Below, piece by piece: positions 43,290-52,539 of a DNA stretch of 64,000 bases. The stretch's first letter is position 1. The number at the start of each line of letters is the position of its first letter. The stretch is taken from NCBI RefSeq assembly GCF_900129215.1, contig NZ_FQUQ01000002.1:1178001-1242000 (forward strand). The letters run 5' to 3'. The translations under genes were made by a program, and so were the position numbers. Source of the DNA: Pedobacter caeni. GTDB lineage: Bacteria; Bacteroidota; Bacteroidia; Sphingobacteriales; Sphingobacteriaceae. The notes beneath the pieces were generated by a model that did not search any database, had not been told where the DNA came from, and was given only the letters and a program-made list of their open reading frames with translations.

Positions 43290-43955
43290 ATGAAAGCAAA
43301 AATGATGTTCGTGTTAGCCACCTTTGGTATAGGCTTTAATTTAAGTGCACAGGACAAAACCCAGGGTAAAGTGAATTATGAGGTAAGTATAAATTTACAT
43401 GCTTCGTTAAAACCTGATCAATTACAATTCAAGGACATGATTCCTGAATTTTCTACCTCAGAAGAAGTCCTTTATTTTAAAGGGAACCTGGCAAAAATTG
43501 AACGTGTAAGTCCCGGAGAACAGGAAGGAGAGGATGGGGTAAAGATAAAAATGGAGTTTGAGGGTGGCAAGAAAGGAATGTATAGTGATGGTACCTTTGA
43601 GGGGACCTATAATCTCCTGGAAAAGGACGGAAAGAAATCCCTGCAGGTAATGAATTCTAAAATTGGCAAGAAAGAGAATCGCGATGAGAAGGAGGGCAGC
43701 AAAGAAAATCAGCGTACTAAAACCAAGGAGATTTTAGGTTTTACCTGTCAGAGTGTAGCAGCTGGGGATGTTACCATGTGGATCACTAAGGAGCTGCCAT
43801 TTAAAATCGGCCCTTTTGGGATATTTTCTAAAGAGGGAGCTATTCTGGGCCTTGATATGAAAACAGGTAAAGCCTATGCAACTTCAATTGATTATGTACC
43901 TGTAAAGGCAGAAGAGCTGGTTGTCCCTAAAGATTTACCCATAGAAAAGAAATAA
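43290..43955 (+). CDS. GLPGLI family protein
   Basis: The product has 221 residues with a signal peptide (about 1-20). The pattern KVNYEVSI near the start, EVLYFKGNLAKIE, and the C-terminal ILGFTCQSVAAGDVTMWITKELPFKIGPFGI match the GLPGLI family, although the name-giving GLPGLI is altered here. These periplasmic proteins of unknown function usually follow an outer-membrane barrel gene, as here. Confidence 0.8.
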   Translation: MKAKMMFVLATFGIGFNLSAQDKTQGKVNYEVSINLHASLKPDQLQFKDMIPEFSTSEEVLYFKGNLAKIERVSPGEQEGEDGVKIKMEFEGGKKGMYSDGTFEGTYNLLEKDGKKSLQVMNSKIGKKENRDEKEGSKENQRTKTKEILGFTCQSVAAGDVTMWITKELPFKIGPFGIFSKEGAILGLDMKTGKAYATSIDYVPVKAEELVVPKDLPIEKK

Positions 43956-44016
43956 CAAATGAGGAGCCGATCTGCGTTTTTATTTCTAAATTCAACCTTG
44001 TTTTTATGTCGGGTAG

Positions 44017-44808
44017 ATGATTGAAATAAAGAGCTTTAAGGAGATAAACGAATTGAAAAAACCAAAACGTATCTTGAAATACGTTTTGGTTTTTTGTACG
44101 TCAGGTACAGCAACAATTGTGGTAGATGAAAATGAATTTGAGCTTTCTGAAAACACAGTAATTACCATTACTTCCGGACAAATCCATTATTTCAAAAAAC
44201 TGGACGGTGCACAAGGCATCATTCTGGAGTTCACTTACGATTTTTTTATCAAAGGCGACCATGATATGGAACTTATCTTTCACAATGGCTTGTTCTGTCA
44301 TTTTGCAATGAACGAAGCCATTAAAGTTGAAAACGGAGCAACGATCATGAAGGAGCTTGCTGAAATTGAACAGGAAATATTAAGCAGACCTTATCAATAC
44401 CTGATTTCTGTGCATAGCCGGATTGAGCTGATCCTGATTGAGATCAACCGGACAAAAATTAACCGTGGAGATGAAATCTATAAGCCTGATGCATTATTCC
44501 TGCGTTTTCTGGAAGCGGTATTGGGTAATTTTAAGCACAACCTGTCTGTGAACGATATTGCTTCGCTTCTGGGGACCACGGAAGCGAAATTAAATGAGCT
44601 TTCAAAACTTCATACCAATAAAACAGCACAGAACGTGATCTTTGGATTGATTGTATCTGAATCAAAACGGCTCTTTACCTACGAGAGGCTATCTGTGAAA
44701 GAGGTGGCCTATGCATTGGGGTTTAATGATCCTTTTTACTTCTCTAATTTCTTCAAGAAACATACCCTGATCTCTCCAAAGTCTTACAAGGAGACCGTTT
44801 TGAATTAA
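44017..44808 (+). CDS. AraC family transcriptional regulator
   Basis: The product has 263 residues. An N-terminal cupin-like sensor part (VFCTSGTATIVVDENEFELSENTVITITSGQIHYF) is joined to a C-terminal double helix-turn-helix (about 170-263: LSVNDIASLLGTTEAKLNELSKL, LSVKEVAYALGFNDPFYFSNFFKKHTLISPKSYK). It lies 71 bases before the DoxX and cupin genes and is the likely regulator of that pair. Confidence 0.92.
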   Translation: MIEIKSFKEINELKKPKRILKYVLVFCTSGTATIVVDENEFELSENTVITITSGQIHYFKKLDGAQGIILEFTYDFFIKGDHDMELIFHNGLFCHFAMNEAIKVENGATIMKELAEIEQEILSRPYQYLISVHSRIELILIEINRTKINRGDEIYKPDALFLRFLEAVLGNFKHNLSVNDIASLLGTTEAKLNELSKLHTNKTAQNVIFGLIVSESKRLFTYERLSVKEVAYALGFNDPFYFSNFFKKHTLISPKSYKETVLN

Positions 44809-44879
44809 TCTTATATGCTTTTTCCGGAATTCTCTATTCTTTAAGGAAGGGGCTTGTTGCACCTTTATATCTGATCAGA

Positions 44880-45359
44880 ATGAATATGAAAAGATATCAG
44901 GATACCGCAACACTACTCTTACGATTTGCATTGGCAATAGGGTTTTTATCTGCTGTGAGTAGCAGGCTAGGGCTGTTATGTACACATTCTTCCGGCTGGA
45001 CGAATTTCTTGGCCTATGCTGGAAAAGTAAATTCATTTCTCCCCGAAAGCATGGTTATGCTTTTTGCCATCGCAAGCACCATTTTAGAGGGCGGCTTTGC
45101 TTTACTATTACTGATGGGGTATCAAACCCGATGGGCATCAGCAGGTGCAGCAGGATTAACCCTGGCATTCGCATTGGCCATGACTTACTCTTTTGGCCTC
45201 AAAGATCCGCTGGATTATTCTGTGTTTGCATTTAGCGCAGGCTCCTTTCTGTTATCTACAATGCCACAATACTGCTGGAGCATCGACGAGCTGATCTTAA
45301 AAAAAGGAAACAACACAAAAAAAGCTAATATGTATGAAAAAGCAAATTACAAAAAGTAA
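44880..45359 (+). CDS. DoxX family membrane protein
   Basis: The product has 159 residues with four membrane helices and the DoxX features LLLRFALAIGFLSAVSSRLG and a central LEGGFALLLLMGYQTRWASAGAAGL. DoxX proteins are small inner-membrane proteins linked to redox and oxidative-stress functions in some species. Its end overlaps the cupin gene by 26 bases, so the two are co-translated. Confidence 0.88.
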   Translation: MNMKRYQDTATLLLRFALAIGFLSAVSSRLGLLCTHSSGWTNFLAYAGKVNSFLPESMVMLFAIASTILEGGFALLLLMGYQTRWASAGAAGLTLAFALAMTYSFGLKDPLDYSVFAFSAGSFLLSTMPQYCWSIDELILKKGNNTKKANMYEKANYKK

Positions 45360-45678
45360 CGAAACAGACTGGATCCCTTTGGCTGAAGAAGGGGTTTATA
45401 CCAAAGATGTATTTTCAAAAGCATTACGGTTGGATGAAGCCACACGCAGACCGCTCACCTTCCTGTTGAAGTTTGATGCAGGTGCAGGTTATCCTAATCA
45501 TAGTCATCCTGCAGGCGAGGAAATTTATGTGCTGGAAGGGGAGGTGCGCTTTGGTGCAGATGAATTACATGCCGGTGATTATTTATATATGCCACCAGGA
45601 AGTTCCCACTCTGCCTTTTCAAAAACAGGGTGTACCATGTTGTTTGTAGTTCCGGAAGAAGTCGTAATCCTAAAATAA
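45334..45678 (+). CDS. Cupin domain protein
   Basis: The product has 114 residues, one cupin domain. The metal motif 1 appears as YPNHSHPAGEEIYVLEGEVRFGADE (His, His and Glu), and motif 2 as GDYLYMPPGSSHSAFSKTG. It resembles anti-sigma ChrR-type or small-molecule-binding cupins. The start at 45334 lies inside the end of the DoxX gene. Confidence 0.88.
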   Translation: MKKQITKSNETDWIPLAEEGVYTKDVFSKALRLDEATRRPLTFLLKFDAGAGYPNHSHPAGEEIYVLEGEVRFGADELHAGDYLYMPPGSSHSAFSKTGCTMLFVVPEEVVILK

Positions 45679-45682
45679 TCAA

Positions 45683-45707
45683 TAAAAACAACCATGTGTG
45701 GTTTTTA
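45683..45707 (+). terminator. Possible terminator after the cupin gene
   Basis: AAAAACAACCA and TGGTTTTTA pair around a TGTG loop. The GC part of the stem is only about 5 pairs, but A and T runs flank it. Confidence 0.45.
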
Positions 45708-45753
45708 TGCGGATCAGAAAGTTTGTTTAACCGTAAAGGAAATATTTGAGACC

Positions 45754-46260
45754 TCAATGAACAGGTGTGCCCGATGGCGCAGGCCGTTCATCAACTGCCG
45801 TATAAATCTTTACATGATCTATCACAAGACTCTTGATGTAAATAGCCAACTGGGCAGAAGAAGATCGATCTACGTTCATAAAGCTTTCCGCAATGTTAGC
45901 GACCATTCCATTAGTGAAAGCCACACTTCTGGCCTTTCGTTCCAAACCTGCAGAAATGATGATCAGTCCATCTGCTTCTTTTAGTTCGCCTGAGACCCAT
46001 TTTAACAAAAAGGGATCAACATCCTGAGCAAGATCCAGACTGATTGTACAGGCATTTTCAGGTGATAGTTTTTGATTTGGTATATCAAAAGGCCTGTAGA
46101 ACATGTAGCTGAAGCTATTCAGCTGATAAGTGTGGACTGTTTTGTCTTTAGGGTCAGTTAGTTTTAGCATAACCTCACTCTTGTTCTCCTGAGCAATGAT
46201 TTTTAATGGACCAGCGAGGCTCAGGAGAAAGATGAGGGTATAAATTGGCTTGGTTTTCAT
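45754..46260 (-). CDS. Exported protein with Hcp (TssD)-like pattern
   Basis: The product has 168 residues with an apparent signal peptide (1-24, ending KIIAQE). After it, the order of segments resembles Bacteroidota type VI Hcp/TssD proteins: SFSYMFYRPFD, then ACTISLDLAQDVDPFLLKWVSG, then DGLIIISAGLERKARSVAFTNGMVANIAESFM, and a final LAIYIKSLVIDHVKI. Hcp forms the type VI tube and normally has no signal peptide. No other type VI gene is in the window. The match is by pattern only, so the assignment is tentative. Confidence 0.5.
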   Translation of the reverse strand: MKTKPIYTLIFLLSLAGPLKIIAQENKSEVMLKLTDPKDKTVHTYQLNSFSYMFYRPFDIPNQKLSPENACTISLDLAQDVDPFLLKWVSGELKEADGLIIISAGLERKARSVAFTNGMVANIAESFMNVDRSSSAQLAIYIKSLVIDHVKIYTAVDERPAPSGTPVH

Positions 46261-46277
46261 GGCTTTTGATTTAAATT

Positions 46278-46619
46278 TTACACTGTTTTGGTGGAGAAAT
46301 TAAACCGGCCTTCAAATAGCTTTCCGATCAGGGGAACCGGACGTTCCACTTCATTTAAGGCTGTAATGACACCAAACAACAAAAGGATTAAAGGGATAAA
46401 TAAGGCTACATAAAAGACGATTGCCAGGGATGGGATAATGGCTAAAATGATTCCGCCTGCCAGACTAATGGCCAGATAAGCAATAAATACGCCCAGGGCC
46501 TGTCCCAAATGATAGTTAACCAGCTTACTTTGTTCTGCTGATTTCTTATACTCCAGGTAAGCAACGATCCAGCCGATGATGGTGATGTAGGCCAGGATGG
46601 CCATAGTTTTGTTTTTCAT
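46278..46619 (-). CDS. DUF4870-like small membrane protein
   Basis: The product has 113 residues with three or four membrane helices and the motif SKLVNYHLGQALGVFIAYLAI, typical of DUF4870/Tic20-like proteins (YHxxQAL). Function unknown. It lies 17 bases upstream of the Hcp-like gene and probably shares its transcript. Confidence 0.8.
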   Translation of the reverse strand: MKNKTMAILAYITIIGWIVAYLEYKKSAEQSKLVNYHLGQALGVFIAYLAISLAGGIILAIIPSLAIVFYVALFIPLILLLFGVITALNEVERPVPLIGKLFEGRFNFSTKTV

Positions 46620-46650
46620 GTTTATTAAGAGATTAGTGTAGGGTACAGTA

Positions 46651-46658
46651 CAAAATTA
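46651..46658 (-). promoter_or_regulatory. Promoter -7 box for the DUF4870-like gene
   Basis: TAATTTTG on the minus strand fits TAnnTTTG and leaves a leader of about 25 bases. Confidence 0.45.
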
Positions 46659-46811
46659 AGTCCCCTGATTGCCCGGTCCAAGTAAAGTCTGGCTACGTTA
46701 TGACTACCATATCGGAGCCAGACGACTACAATGCATCTACTAAAAAATCTTAAATGGTTTTTATTCAGTTGTTTATGTATAGTTAGTGTTTCTTAAAGCG
46801 TTTCTTTTTTC

Positions 46812-46819
46812 TATTTTTG
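46812..46819 (+). promoter_or_regulatory. Promoter -7 box for the TPR regulator gene
   Basis: TATTTTTG fits TAnnTTTG and ends 4 bases before the ATG at 46824, again suggesting a leaderless mRNA. Confidence 0.45.
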
Positions 46820-46823
46820 ATTC

Positions 46824-48686
46824 ATGCAACTACCTGCCAGATCATTATTCCTGCTAGGTGCTTTTCTCCTGGTTTTCTTAACAAAAGTGGAAGCACAAAA
46901 GATCTATATAGATTCATTGAAGAGTTTGTTATTACATAAAAATCTTTCTGATGAAGGCCGGACTGTGGCCATGTGTAAATTAGCGAAGGCTAATTTTGAG
47001 CAGGATTTGCCTCAGGCGATTAAACTGGCAAATGAAGCATTACCTGTAGCGGCGAGGCTAACGGATGGAAGAGGGAAGGCAATGACTTTTGCTACACTTG
47101 TTCATTTGTATGTCCGCAAAAAGGACATGAAAAATGCATACGAATGCCTGGATAGTGCAAGATACTATGCGAACCGGACTAAAGATCCGCTGGCCAAAGG
47201 TTTTGTTTCGATGAGAGATGGATGGCTGGACCTGGTTAATGATGAAAGTGACAAATCTATTGCTAAGTTCCTGACTGCACTGAACTTTTTTAACGGACAA
47301 AATGCTGCGGAATATGAAAATCTGGTCTATCATTATCTGGCCAGTATATATGGCTATGGAAATGATCCGGCTAAGCAGCGGAAATATGCACTCTTATGCT
47401 ATGATACCGCCATAAAAAGCAAACAGGTTGAACCATTGAATACGGCATACTTCACCCTTGGCCAGAGTTACTATGATCGTTTTAAGCTGGATACAGGAAG
47501 GCGGGTGTTGCTGGATTCTGCTATGAATTTCTATAAGAAGGCCCTGGATCTTTCGGCAGGACAACCGGGACGCTTGCTGGTGCGTAGCAATACCGCTGCG
47601 ATTGCTTTAAATACGGCCAACAGCTATTTCAAACATTACCCCAACGCCTACCGCGACAGTGCGGAGAAATACATCGACATAGCCGTTGATATTGCTACGA
47701 GAACTAATCTTCATGAGGTCTTGCTCAATTGTTATGGGATGCGTAGTGAATATGCATTAAGAGAAGGGAAATATGATGTGGCCGAAGGAATGTTGTTAAC
47801 GGGATTGAGTAAGGTTAAAGAAGAGGTGATTCAAATGCCGGTTACCAAAGCCAGGATGTTTTTGGCACTCTCCAACATCGCCGAAAAAAGAGGAGATCCT
47901 GCGGCTGCTCTGAATTACCTGAAGAAGAATATTGCCTATACAAAGGAAGCTTTTGATGAAGAAAAGATCAATGCCATTCAACGGATAGATGCCCAGTATC
48001 AATCTGAAAAAAGAGAACAAAAAATAGCTTATTTACAGCAAGAGGCTGCGTTTAATAAAAAGAGGAATGTCTTTTACCTCATATTTGGTATAACAGGCCT
48101 GGTGATCCTGCTTTTATTGCTCAGTTCTTATAATTATAAACTTAAGGCTTCAGTAAGGAAACAGAAACTGGTAGATCAGGAAAAGAAGGAAGCGGAATTA
48201 AGGGCACAATTGAGGGAAGCGGAGGCGATTCAATTACAGACCGAGCAGGTCCTGATGAAGGAAAGGCAAGAGCGTTTAGAAAAAGAACTGCTGGCAGGTA
48301 CTTTACAGATTGAGGAAAAAAATGAATTGCTGGGCTTGTTATCAGGAAAAGTGAGCACTGATAGCCACTTGTCTCTTGATGAACAGATCAAACGGATTGT
48401 CAATCAGCAGAAAAAGATGGATAAAGAGTTTGAAGATCATAAAACAGACTTTTTCGAAACAAATACCGCCTTTTTCGAGCGCTTACAGCAGAAATCAGAC
48501 CATAGTCTTACACGTCTTGACCTGAAATACTGTTCTTATATTTTGATGGGTATGTCGAACAAGGAAATATCAGTCCGGTTGAGCATTGAGCCTAAAAGCA
48601 TTAGAATGGCACGCTACCGGATCAAGCAAAAGTTTGGCCTGGAAAAGGACGAAAGTCTGGATAATTTCATCCGGTCGCAGGAGTAG
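46824..48686 (+). CDS. TPR membrane protein with LuxR-type DNA-binding end
   Basis: The product has 620 residues: a signal segment (1-24), TPR repeats over about 30-400 that would lie in the periplasm, one membrane helix (about 412-434), a charged coiled coil (about 440-530), and a C-terminal helix-turn-helix (about 560-615: LTRLDLKYCSYILMGMSNKEISVRLSIEPKSIRMARYRIKQKFGL). This is the Bacteroidota type of one-component membrane-bound regulator. Targets unknown. A TPR histidine kinase follows 61 bases later. Confidence 0.88.
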   Translation: MQLPARSLFLLGAFLLVFLTKVEAQKIYIDSLKSLLLHKNLSDEGRTVAMCKLAKANFEQDLPQAIKLANEALPVAARLTDGRGKAMTFATLVHLYVRKKDMKNAYECLDSARYYANRTKDPLAKGFVSMRDGWLDLVNDESDKSIAKFLTALNFFNGQNAAEYENLVYHYLASIYGYGNDPAKQRKYALLCYDTAIKSKQVEPLNTAYFTLGQSYYDRFKLDTGRRVLLDSAMNFYKKALDLSAGQPGRLLVRSNTAAIALNTANSYFKHYPNAYRDSAEKYIDIAVDIATRTNLHEVLLNCYGMRSEYALREGKYDVAEGMLLTGLSKVKEEVIQMPVTKARMFLALSNIAEKRGDPAAALNYLKKNIAYTKEAFDEEKINAIQRIDAQYQSEKREQKIAYLQQEAAFNKKRNVFYLIFGITGLVILLLLLSSYNYKLKASVRKQKLVDQEKKEAELRAQLREAEAIQLQTEQVLMKERQERLEKELLAGTLQIEEKNELLGLLSGKVSTDSHLSLDEQIKRIVNQQKKMDKEFEDHKTDFFETNTAFFERLQQKSDHSLTRLDLKYCSYILMGMSNKEISVRLSIEPKSIRMARYRIKQKFGLEKDESLDNFIRSQE

Positions 48687-48747
48687 AAAAACAAAGCATA
48701 ATGACAATGGAATGATTTATGATATGAACAAAAGATAAAACCTACTG

Positions 48748-50787
48748 ATGTCTTTCCGAATAACCTCATTGTTCCTGTATTTAATTTGTATTCTGTTGGC
48801 GCTCTCCTGCAAACAAGCTTCGAAAGAGCCCGCCAATCATCAGGTGCATTTTGATTCGGTGATCAATAAAGCCACTACTTATGCGTGTTATGGGCAGGAA
48901 AAACGTGCTGTTGCTCATCTGGATTCAGCATATAGGGCTTTTCCGAATCCGGGAGTTAAAGATGTTTACCGGAAATATGAACACCAATTTAATTTTTACC
49001 TCAATCATGAGACCAATATTCCTAAAGCAAGGTTATATGCCGATAGTACATTTCGGTTGTTAAAGGGGAAAGAAATCATTTATAAGAATGAGTATGCGAA
49101 TGCTTTGTTTTTTGATGGGGAGGTTTTAATGGCAGAGAAGAGGTACACTGAGGCTTTTAAAGCTTTTTATGACGGAAGAACCTTTGCAGATGAAAATCTG
49201 GAAGATTGTCTGCTTTCCACTTTTAGTCATAAATTAGGGATGATCCGGTACATACAGGAGGAATATCAAAAGGCCATTCCTTTTTTTAAAGCAGCGCTTG
49301 TTGAAAATCAGGATTGTAAGCGCAATGCTGGTTTTGATTACCTTTTTGTCTTTCCACAGAATTACCTGAATGCAATTGCTTTATGTTTTGAGCAATCTGA
49401 ACAGCCTGATAGTGCCATCATCTATTATCATAAAGCCCTGAGTTTTATTTCCGCCAATAAATCACGTTTTCCTAAAAGAAAAGCGTTTGTTGATGCCGCG
49501 AATGGAGTGATATATGGAAATTTGGGAGGGGTTTACGCAAAAAAAGGAGAGGATAAGCAGGCAGAGAAATATTTGAAACTCAGTATTGCGATCAATGATG
49601 GGGAAGGTTCTGAAGTTCTGGATGCGCAAACGGCTAAATCAAAACTGGCAAAGCTGTATATCAGGCGCTCCGATTTTATTGCTGCTGAAAAGCTATTGAA
49701 TGAATTGCAGGATTATTTATCTGGTAAATACGGATTGGGACAAAGGAATAATTCCATCAGGTTAAAATGGGCGGAGCTGAAATATGAATATTATCAACAG
49801 AAAGGCGAGCCTCTTTTGGCTTATCCATTTTTACAGAAAAGTTACGCCTCCCGTGACTCCCTTATGAAAGCTGAGCGGGAGCTGAAAAATCTGGATATTG
49901 ATAAGGTATTTAAAGACGCGGAGCAAAAGTATCGTTTGGCTTTGCTAAACAAAGACAATCAATTGAAAACGGTTTATTTGTCTGCTGCTATGATTTGTAT
50001 GGTCATGGTGATGATTATTCTTTTTTTTATATGGTATAACCTGAGGCATTCCAAAAAAATAAATAAGCAGATTTCTGAACAGAACATCAATATGCAAAAG
50101 ACACTGAGTTCTCTGGAGCAAAGTCAGGAAGAAAATGTGAGGATGATGATGATCGTTGCCCATGATCTCCGGAACCCGGTTGGAAACATTACGGCGATGG
50201 CAGATTTAATGCTGGTAGAGCAAAACCGTCCGGAGGATGACCTGACTATGCTGGAGATGATTAAAAAATCAGGTGAGAATTCTCTTCTTCTGGTGAATGA
50301 TCTGCTGAAGGTGAACAGTAAGATTGAGAACCTTCAGAAAGAACCCGTTGATTTATATGTGTTACTGGATTATTGTGTGAATCTGCTACGCCATAAGGCA
50401 GAAGCGAAAAAACAACAGTTGATTTTGAATGCGGTTCATGTAACCATATCCTTGAATACAGAGAAAATGTGGCGGGTGATGAGTAACCTGATTGGTAATG
50501 CAGTTAAGTTTAGTCCGGAATCGAGTACGATCACCGTTAGTATAAAGGAGAGAAAAGAAACGGTTTTAATTGCTGTGAAAGACCATGGAATCGGTATCCC
50601 GGCAGCGATTAAAACCAAAATCTTTGATATGTCAGGAGAAGGACAAAGATCAGGGACTGCCGGTGAGCAGCCTTATGGGCTTGGATTAGCGATCTCCAGA
50701 CAAATTATCGAAACACATGGAGGACGGATCTGGGTAGAAAGTGAACCTGATCAAGGTTCGGTCTTCTATATCGAACTTCCCCTTTAA
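48748..50787 (+). CDS. TPR sensor histidine kinase (lipobox N-terminus)
   Basis: The product has 679 residues. The N-terminus ends in LALSCK, a lipobox-like site. TPR repeats span about 30-390, a membrane helix about 409-430, then the kinase with MMIVAHDLRNPVGNI (His about 473), NLIGNAVKFSP, DHGIGIP and GLGLAISRQIIETHGGRIWVESEPDQGSVF. No receiver domain or neighbouring response regulator is present, so the partner is elsewhere or could be linked to the TPR regulator upstream. Confidence 0.92.
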   Translation: MSFRITSLFLYLICILLALSCKQASKEPANHQVHFDSVINKATTYACYGQEKRAVAHLDSAYRAFPNPGVKDVYRKYEHQFNFYLNHETNIPKARLYADSTFRLLKGKEIIYKNEYANALFFDGEVLMAEKRYTEAFKAFYDGRTFADENLEDCLLSTFSHKLGMIRYIQEEYQKAIPFFKAALVENQDCKRNAGFDYLFVFPQNYLNAIALCFEQSEQPDSAIIYYHKALSFISANKSRFPKRKAFVDAANGVIYGNLGGVYAKKGEDKQAEKYLKLSIAINDGEGSEVLDAQTAKSKLAKLYIRRSDFIAAEKLLNELQDYLSGKYGLGQRNNSIRLKWAELKYEYYQQKGEPLLAYPFLQKSYASRDSLMKAERELKNLDIDKVFKDAEQKYRLALLNKDNQLKTVYLSAAMICMVMVMIILFFIWYNLRHSKKINKQISEQNINMQKTLSSLEQSQEENVRMMMIVAHDLRNPVGNITAMADLMLVEQNRPEDDLTMLEMIKKSGENSLLLVNDLLKVNSKIENLQKEPVDLYVLLDYCVNLLRHKAEAKKQQLILNAVHVTISLNTEKMWRVMSNLIGNAVKFSPESSTITVSIKERKETVLIAVKDHGIGIPAAIKTKIFDMSGEGQRSGTAGEQPYGLGLAISRQIIETHGGRIWVESEPDQGSVFYIELPL

Positions 50788-50821
50788 AAAAATAACCTGT
50801 ATGTATTATACATACAGGTTA
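50787..50821 (-). terminator. Rho-independent terminator overlapping a stop codon
   Basis: The arms AACCTGTATG and CATACAGGTT are followed by T7 on the minus strand. The hairpin contains the last codons and the stop of the small minus-strand gene. Confidence 0.75.
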
Positions 50822-51036
50822 CGCTGTGCAATTTTTTGTCCGATTTCAATTAACTGTTGATGGGTCATGTATACATCGGACTTCCATAAACCACTTTTGT
50901 TGCCGTTTTCTGGCCATACAGTTCCTACTTCTTTCTCCCCATTAAGTAGCTTGTACCTGCTTTCTTTTTCAATAGGAAGGACTTGTAGTGTTTCTTTTTT
51001 GTTGCTTACTGTTACTTCAATGTCAAATGAGTTCAT
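50806..51036 (-). CDS. Small unknown protein
   Basis: The product has 76 residues: an N-terminal beta-rich segment (FDIEVTVSNKKETLQVLPIE), GxVWPENGNKSGLWKSD and a C-terminal helix (MTHQQLIEIGQKIAQ). There is no signal peptide. The sensible composition and the perfect terminator at its end support a real gene. Family unknown. Confidence 0.65.
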   Translation of the reverse strand: MNSFDIEVTVSNKKETLQVLPIEKESRYKLLNGEKEVGTVWPENGNKSGLWKSDVYMTHQQLIEIGQKIAQRNLYV

Positions 51037-51440
51037 TAGTTTATATTTTAGGTATTTATACTTTGTATAACGTTTGATTGTTTAATTTGTTTGCTAATTT
51101 ATAAAATAAATATTTTTATTTACAGGTGTTTGTATTCTTAATTTTTAGCAACAGGCTTATATTTTACTTCAGTGAAATTTAACCGGTGTTTTTTCGGGTT
51201 TAAAGCTTGTCCTGACTGGCCAGATTGGTATACGCTCCGGGAACGCGCCGTACACGCTCCGGTGTTGGAAGGGGGTTGGAAGGTAGTTACGAGGTAGTTG
51301 AAAGGCAAAACAACTATGGAACTACCTCCCAATAACCATTCAGATACCTTCCAATTACCTTCCAACCCCGGAGAATTCACAGGAAGTTCCCAGAATTCCT
51401 GAGATAAGTTTACATAGGGATATCAGGACAGAGCATATAC
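51037..51440. repeat. Gene-poor stretch with a repeat-like imperfect hairpin element
   Basis: About 400 bases without a convincing gene. Between 51264 and 51370 the left part (GGGGTTGGAAGGTAGTTAC, GAGGTAGTT) is matched in reverse complement by the right part (AACTACCTC, ACCTTCCAATTACCTTCC), giving a long imperfect hairpin. Just upstream ACGCTCCGG occurs twice (51232 and 51254). This looks like an extragenic palindromic repeat. An 80-codon minus-strand frame (51138-51380) across it is judged accidental. Confidence 0.5.
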
Positions 51441-51710
51441 CTAGTTTTCTTTTTTATTGTCTTTTCCTGTTTTGTGCGTACTGTAAAAGTCGCCCTTGAT
51501 CCATTGGACTCTGCCAACGTCTCTCATATTAGGAGCGACGATATAGGCACCTGTTTGTGAATCAAGGATCACTATTCCGGTTTCGTTCATGACGGTTTTA
51601 AATTTTCCCTCATTTTCATCACCGTTATTTTTGAAACTGATGATAGAGAGGAGCAAAGCTGCACCGAGAAATCCAATGATAATAGATTTTAGATCTAATG
51701 TAATTTTCAT
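51441..51710 (-). CDS. Small membrane-anchored unknown protein
   Basis: The product has 89 residues: an N-terminal helix (about 8-26: SIIIGFLGAALLLSIISF), then a beta-rich part (TVMNETGIVILDSQTGAYIVAPNMRDVGRVQWIKGDFYSTH) and a Lys/Asn tail. Family unknown. Signal-anchor topology would place the body in the periplasm. Confidence 0.65.
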   Translation of the reverse strand: MKITLDLKSIIIGFLGAALLLSIISFKNNGDENEGKFKTVMNETGIVILDSQTGAYIVAPNMRDVGRVQWIKGDFYSTHKTGKDNKKEN

Positions 51711-51851
51711 GGTTTGTAAATTAGGTTTATAAGTGTGTTTTAATCAATCTATAAAAATAAACGCTCAAAATCAGAGTTCGCATTGTAATATTACTGATAA
51801 GGCCACCATTTTACTTTTTCAATGTTTCGCTTCCTATTTGTATATTGAATC

Positions 51852-52514
51852 ATGGAAATAAAAGTAATCCTGACAGGAGCTACCGGTATGGTAGGTGAAG
51901 GGGTACTGCTGGACTGCCTGGAACACCCACAGGTAAAGGAAGTATTGATGGTAAACCGTAAATCCAACTCCCTGAAGCATCCTAAGCTTAAGGAATGTAT
52001 TGTGCCCTCTTTTCTGGATCTGAATGAATTTTCAACTCAGTTAAGCGGATACGATGCTTGTTTTTATTGTGCAGGGATAAGTTCTGTGGGTATGAATGAG
52101 TCAGATTATAGTAATATTACTTATCATACCACAGTTCATTTTGCAGAAGAATTGTTGACGCTTAATCCTCAGATGGTCTTTAGTCATGTGTCGGGAAGTC
52201 ACAGCGATAGTTCTGAAAATGGAAGTGTCATGTGGGCGCGCGTAAAAGGGAAGACTGAAAATGCATTGATGAGGTTGCCTTTTAAAAAAGTATATAATTT
52301 TCGCCCCGGTTTTATGAAACCATCAGCCGGGCAACAAAATGTTAAAAGTTTTTACAAGGCGTTCAGCTTACTGTATCCTTTACTAAAGTTATTGATACCG
52401 AACCGGGTAAGTACCATGCATGATGTCGGATTGGCGATGATCAATAGTGTGTTGAAAGGTTATCCAAAACAAATACTCGAAATAAAAGACATTAAATTGC
52501 TTGCTAAAGCATAA
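51852..52514 (+). CDS. NAD(P)-binding Rossmann protein (atypical SDR / epimerase-like)
   Basis: The product has 220 residues. VILTGATGMVGEGVLLDCLEHP is the N-terminal dinucleotide-binding motif of extended and atypical SDRs. FYCAGISS and VKGKTENALMRLPFKKVYNFRPGFMKP (with a Lys in place of the YxxxK) match the NAD(P)H-binding family without a full catalytic set. It probably binds NAD(P)H; substrate and reaction are unknown. Confidence 0.82.
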   Translation: MEIKVILTGATGMVGEGVLLDCLEHPQVKEVLMVNRKSNSLKHPKLKECIVPSFLDLNEFSTQLSGYDACFYCAGISSVGMNESDYSNITYHTTVHFAEELLTLNPQMVFSHVSGSHSDSSENGSVMWARVKGKTENALMRLPFKKVYNFRPGFMKPSAGQQNVKSFYKAFSLLYPLLKLLIPNRVSTMHDVGLAMINSVLKGYPKQILEIKDIKLLAKA

Positions 52515-52539
52515 ACCTAAAATACATTCTATCCGCCCT

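Noticed and set aside
51138..51380. 80-codon minus-strand frame
   Set aside because: It runs through the palindromic element and has low-complexity composition with no family-like motif.
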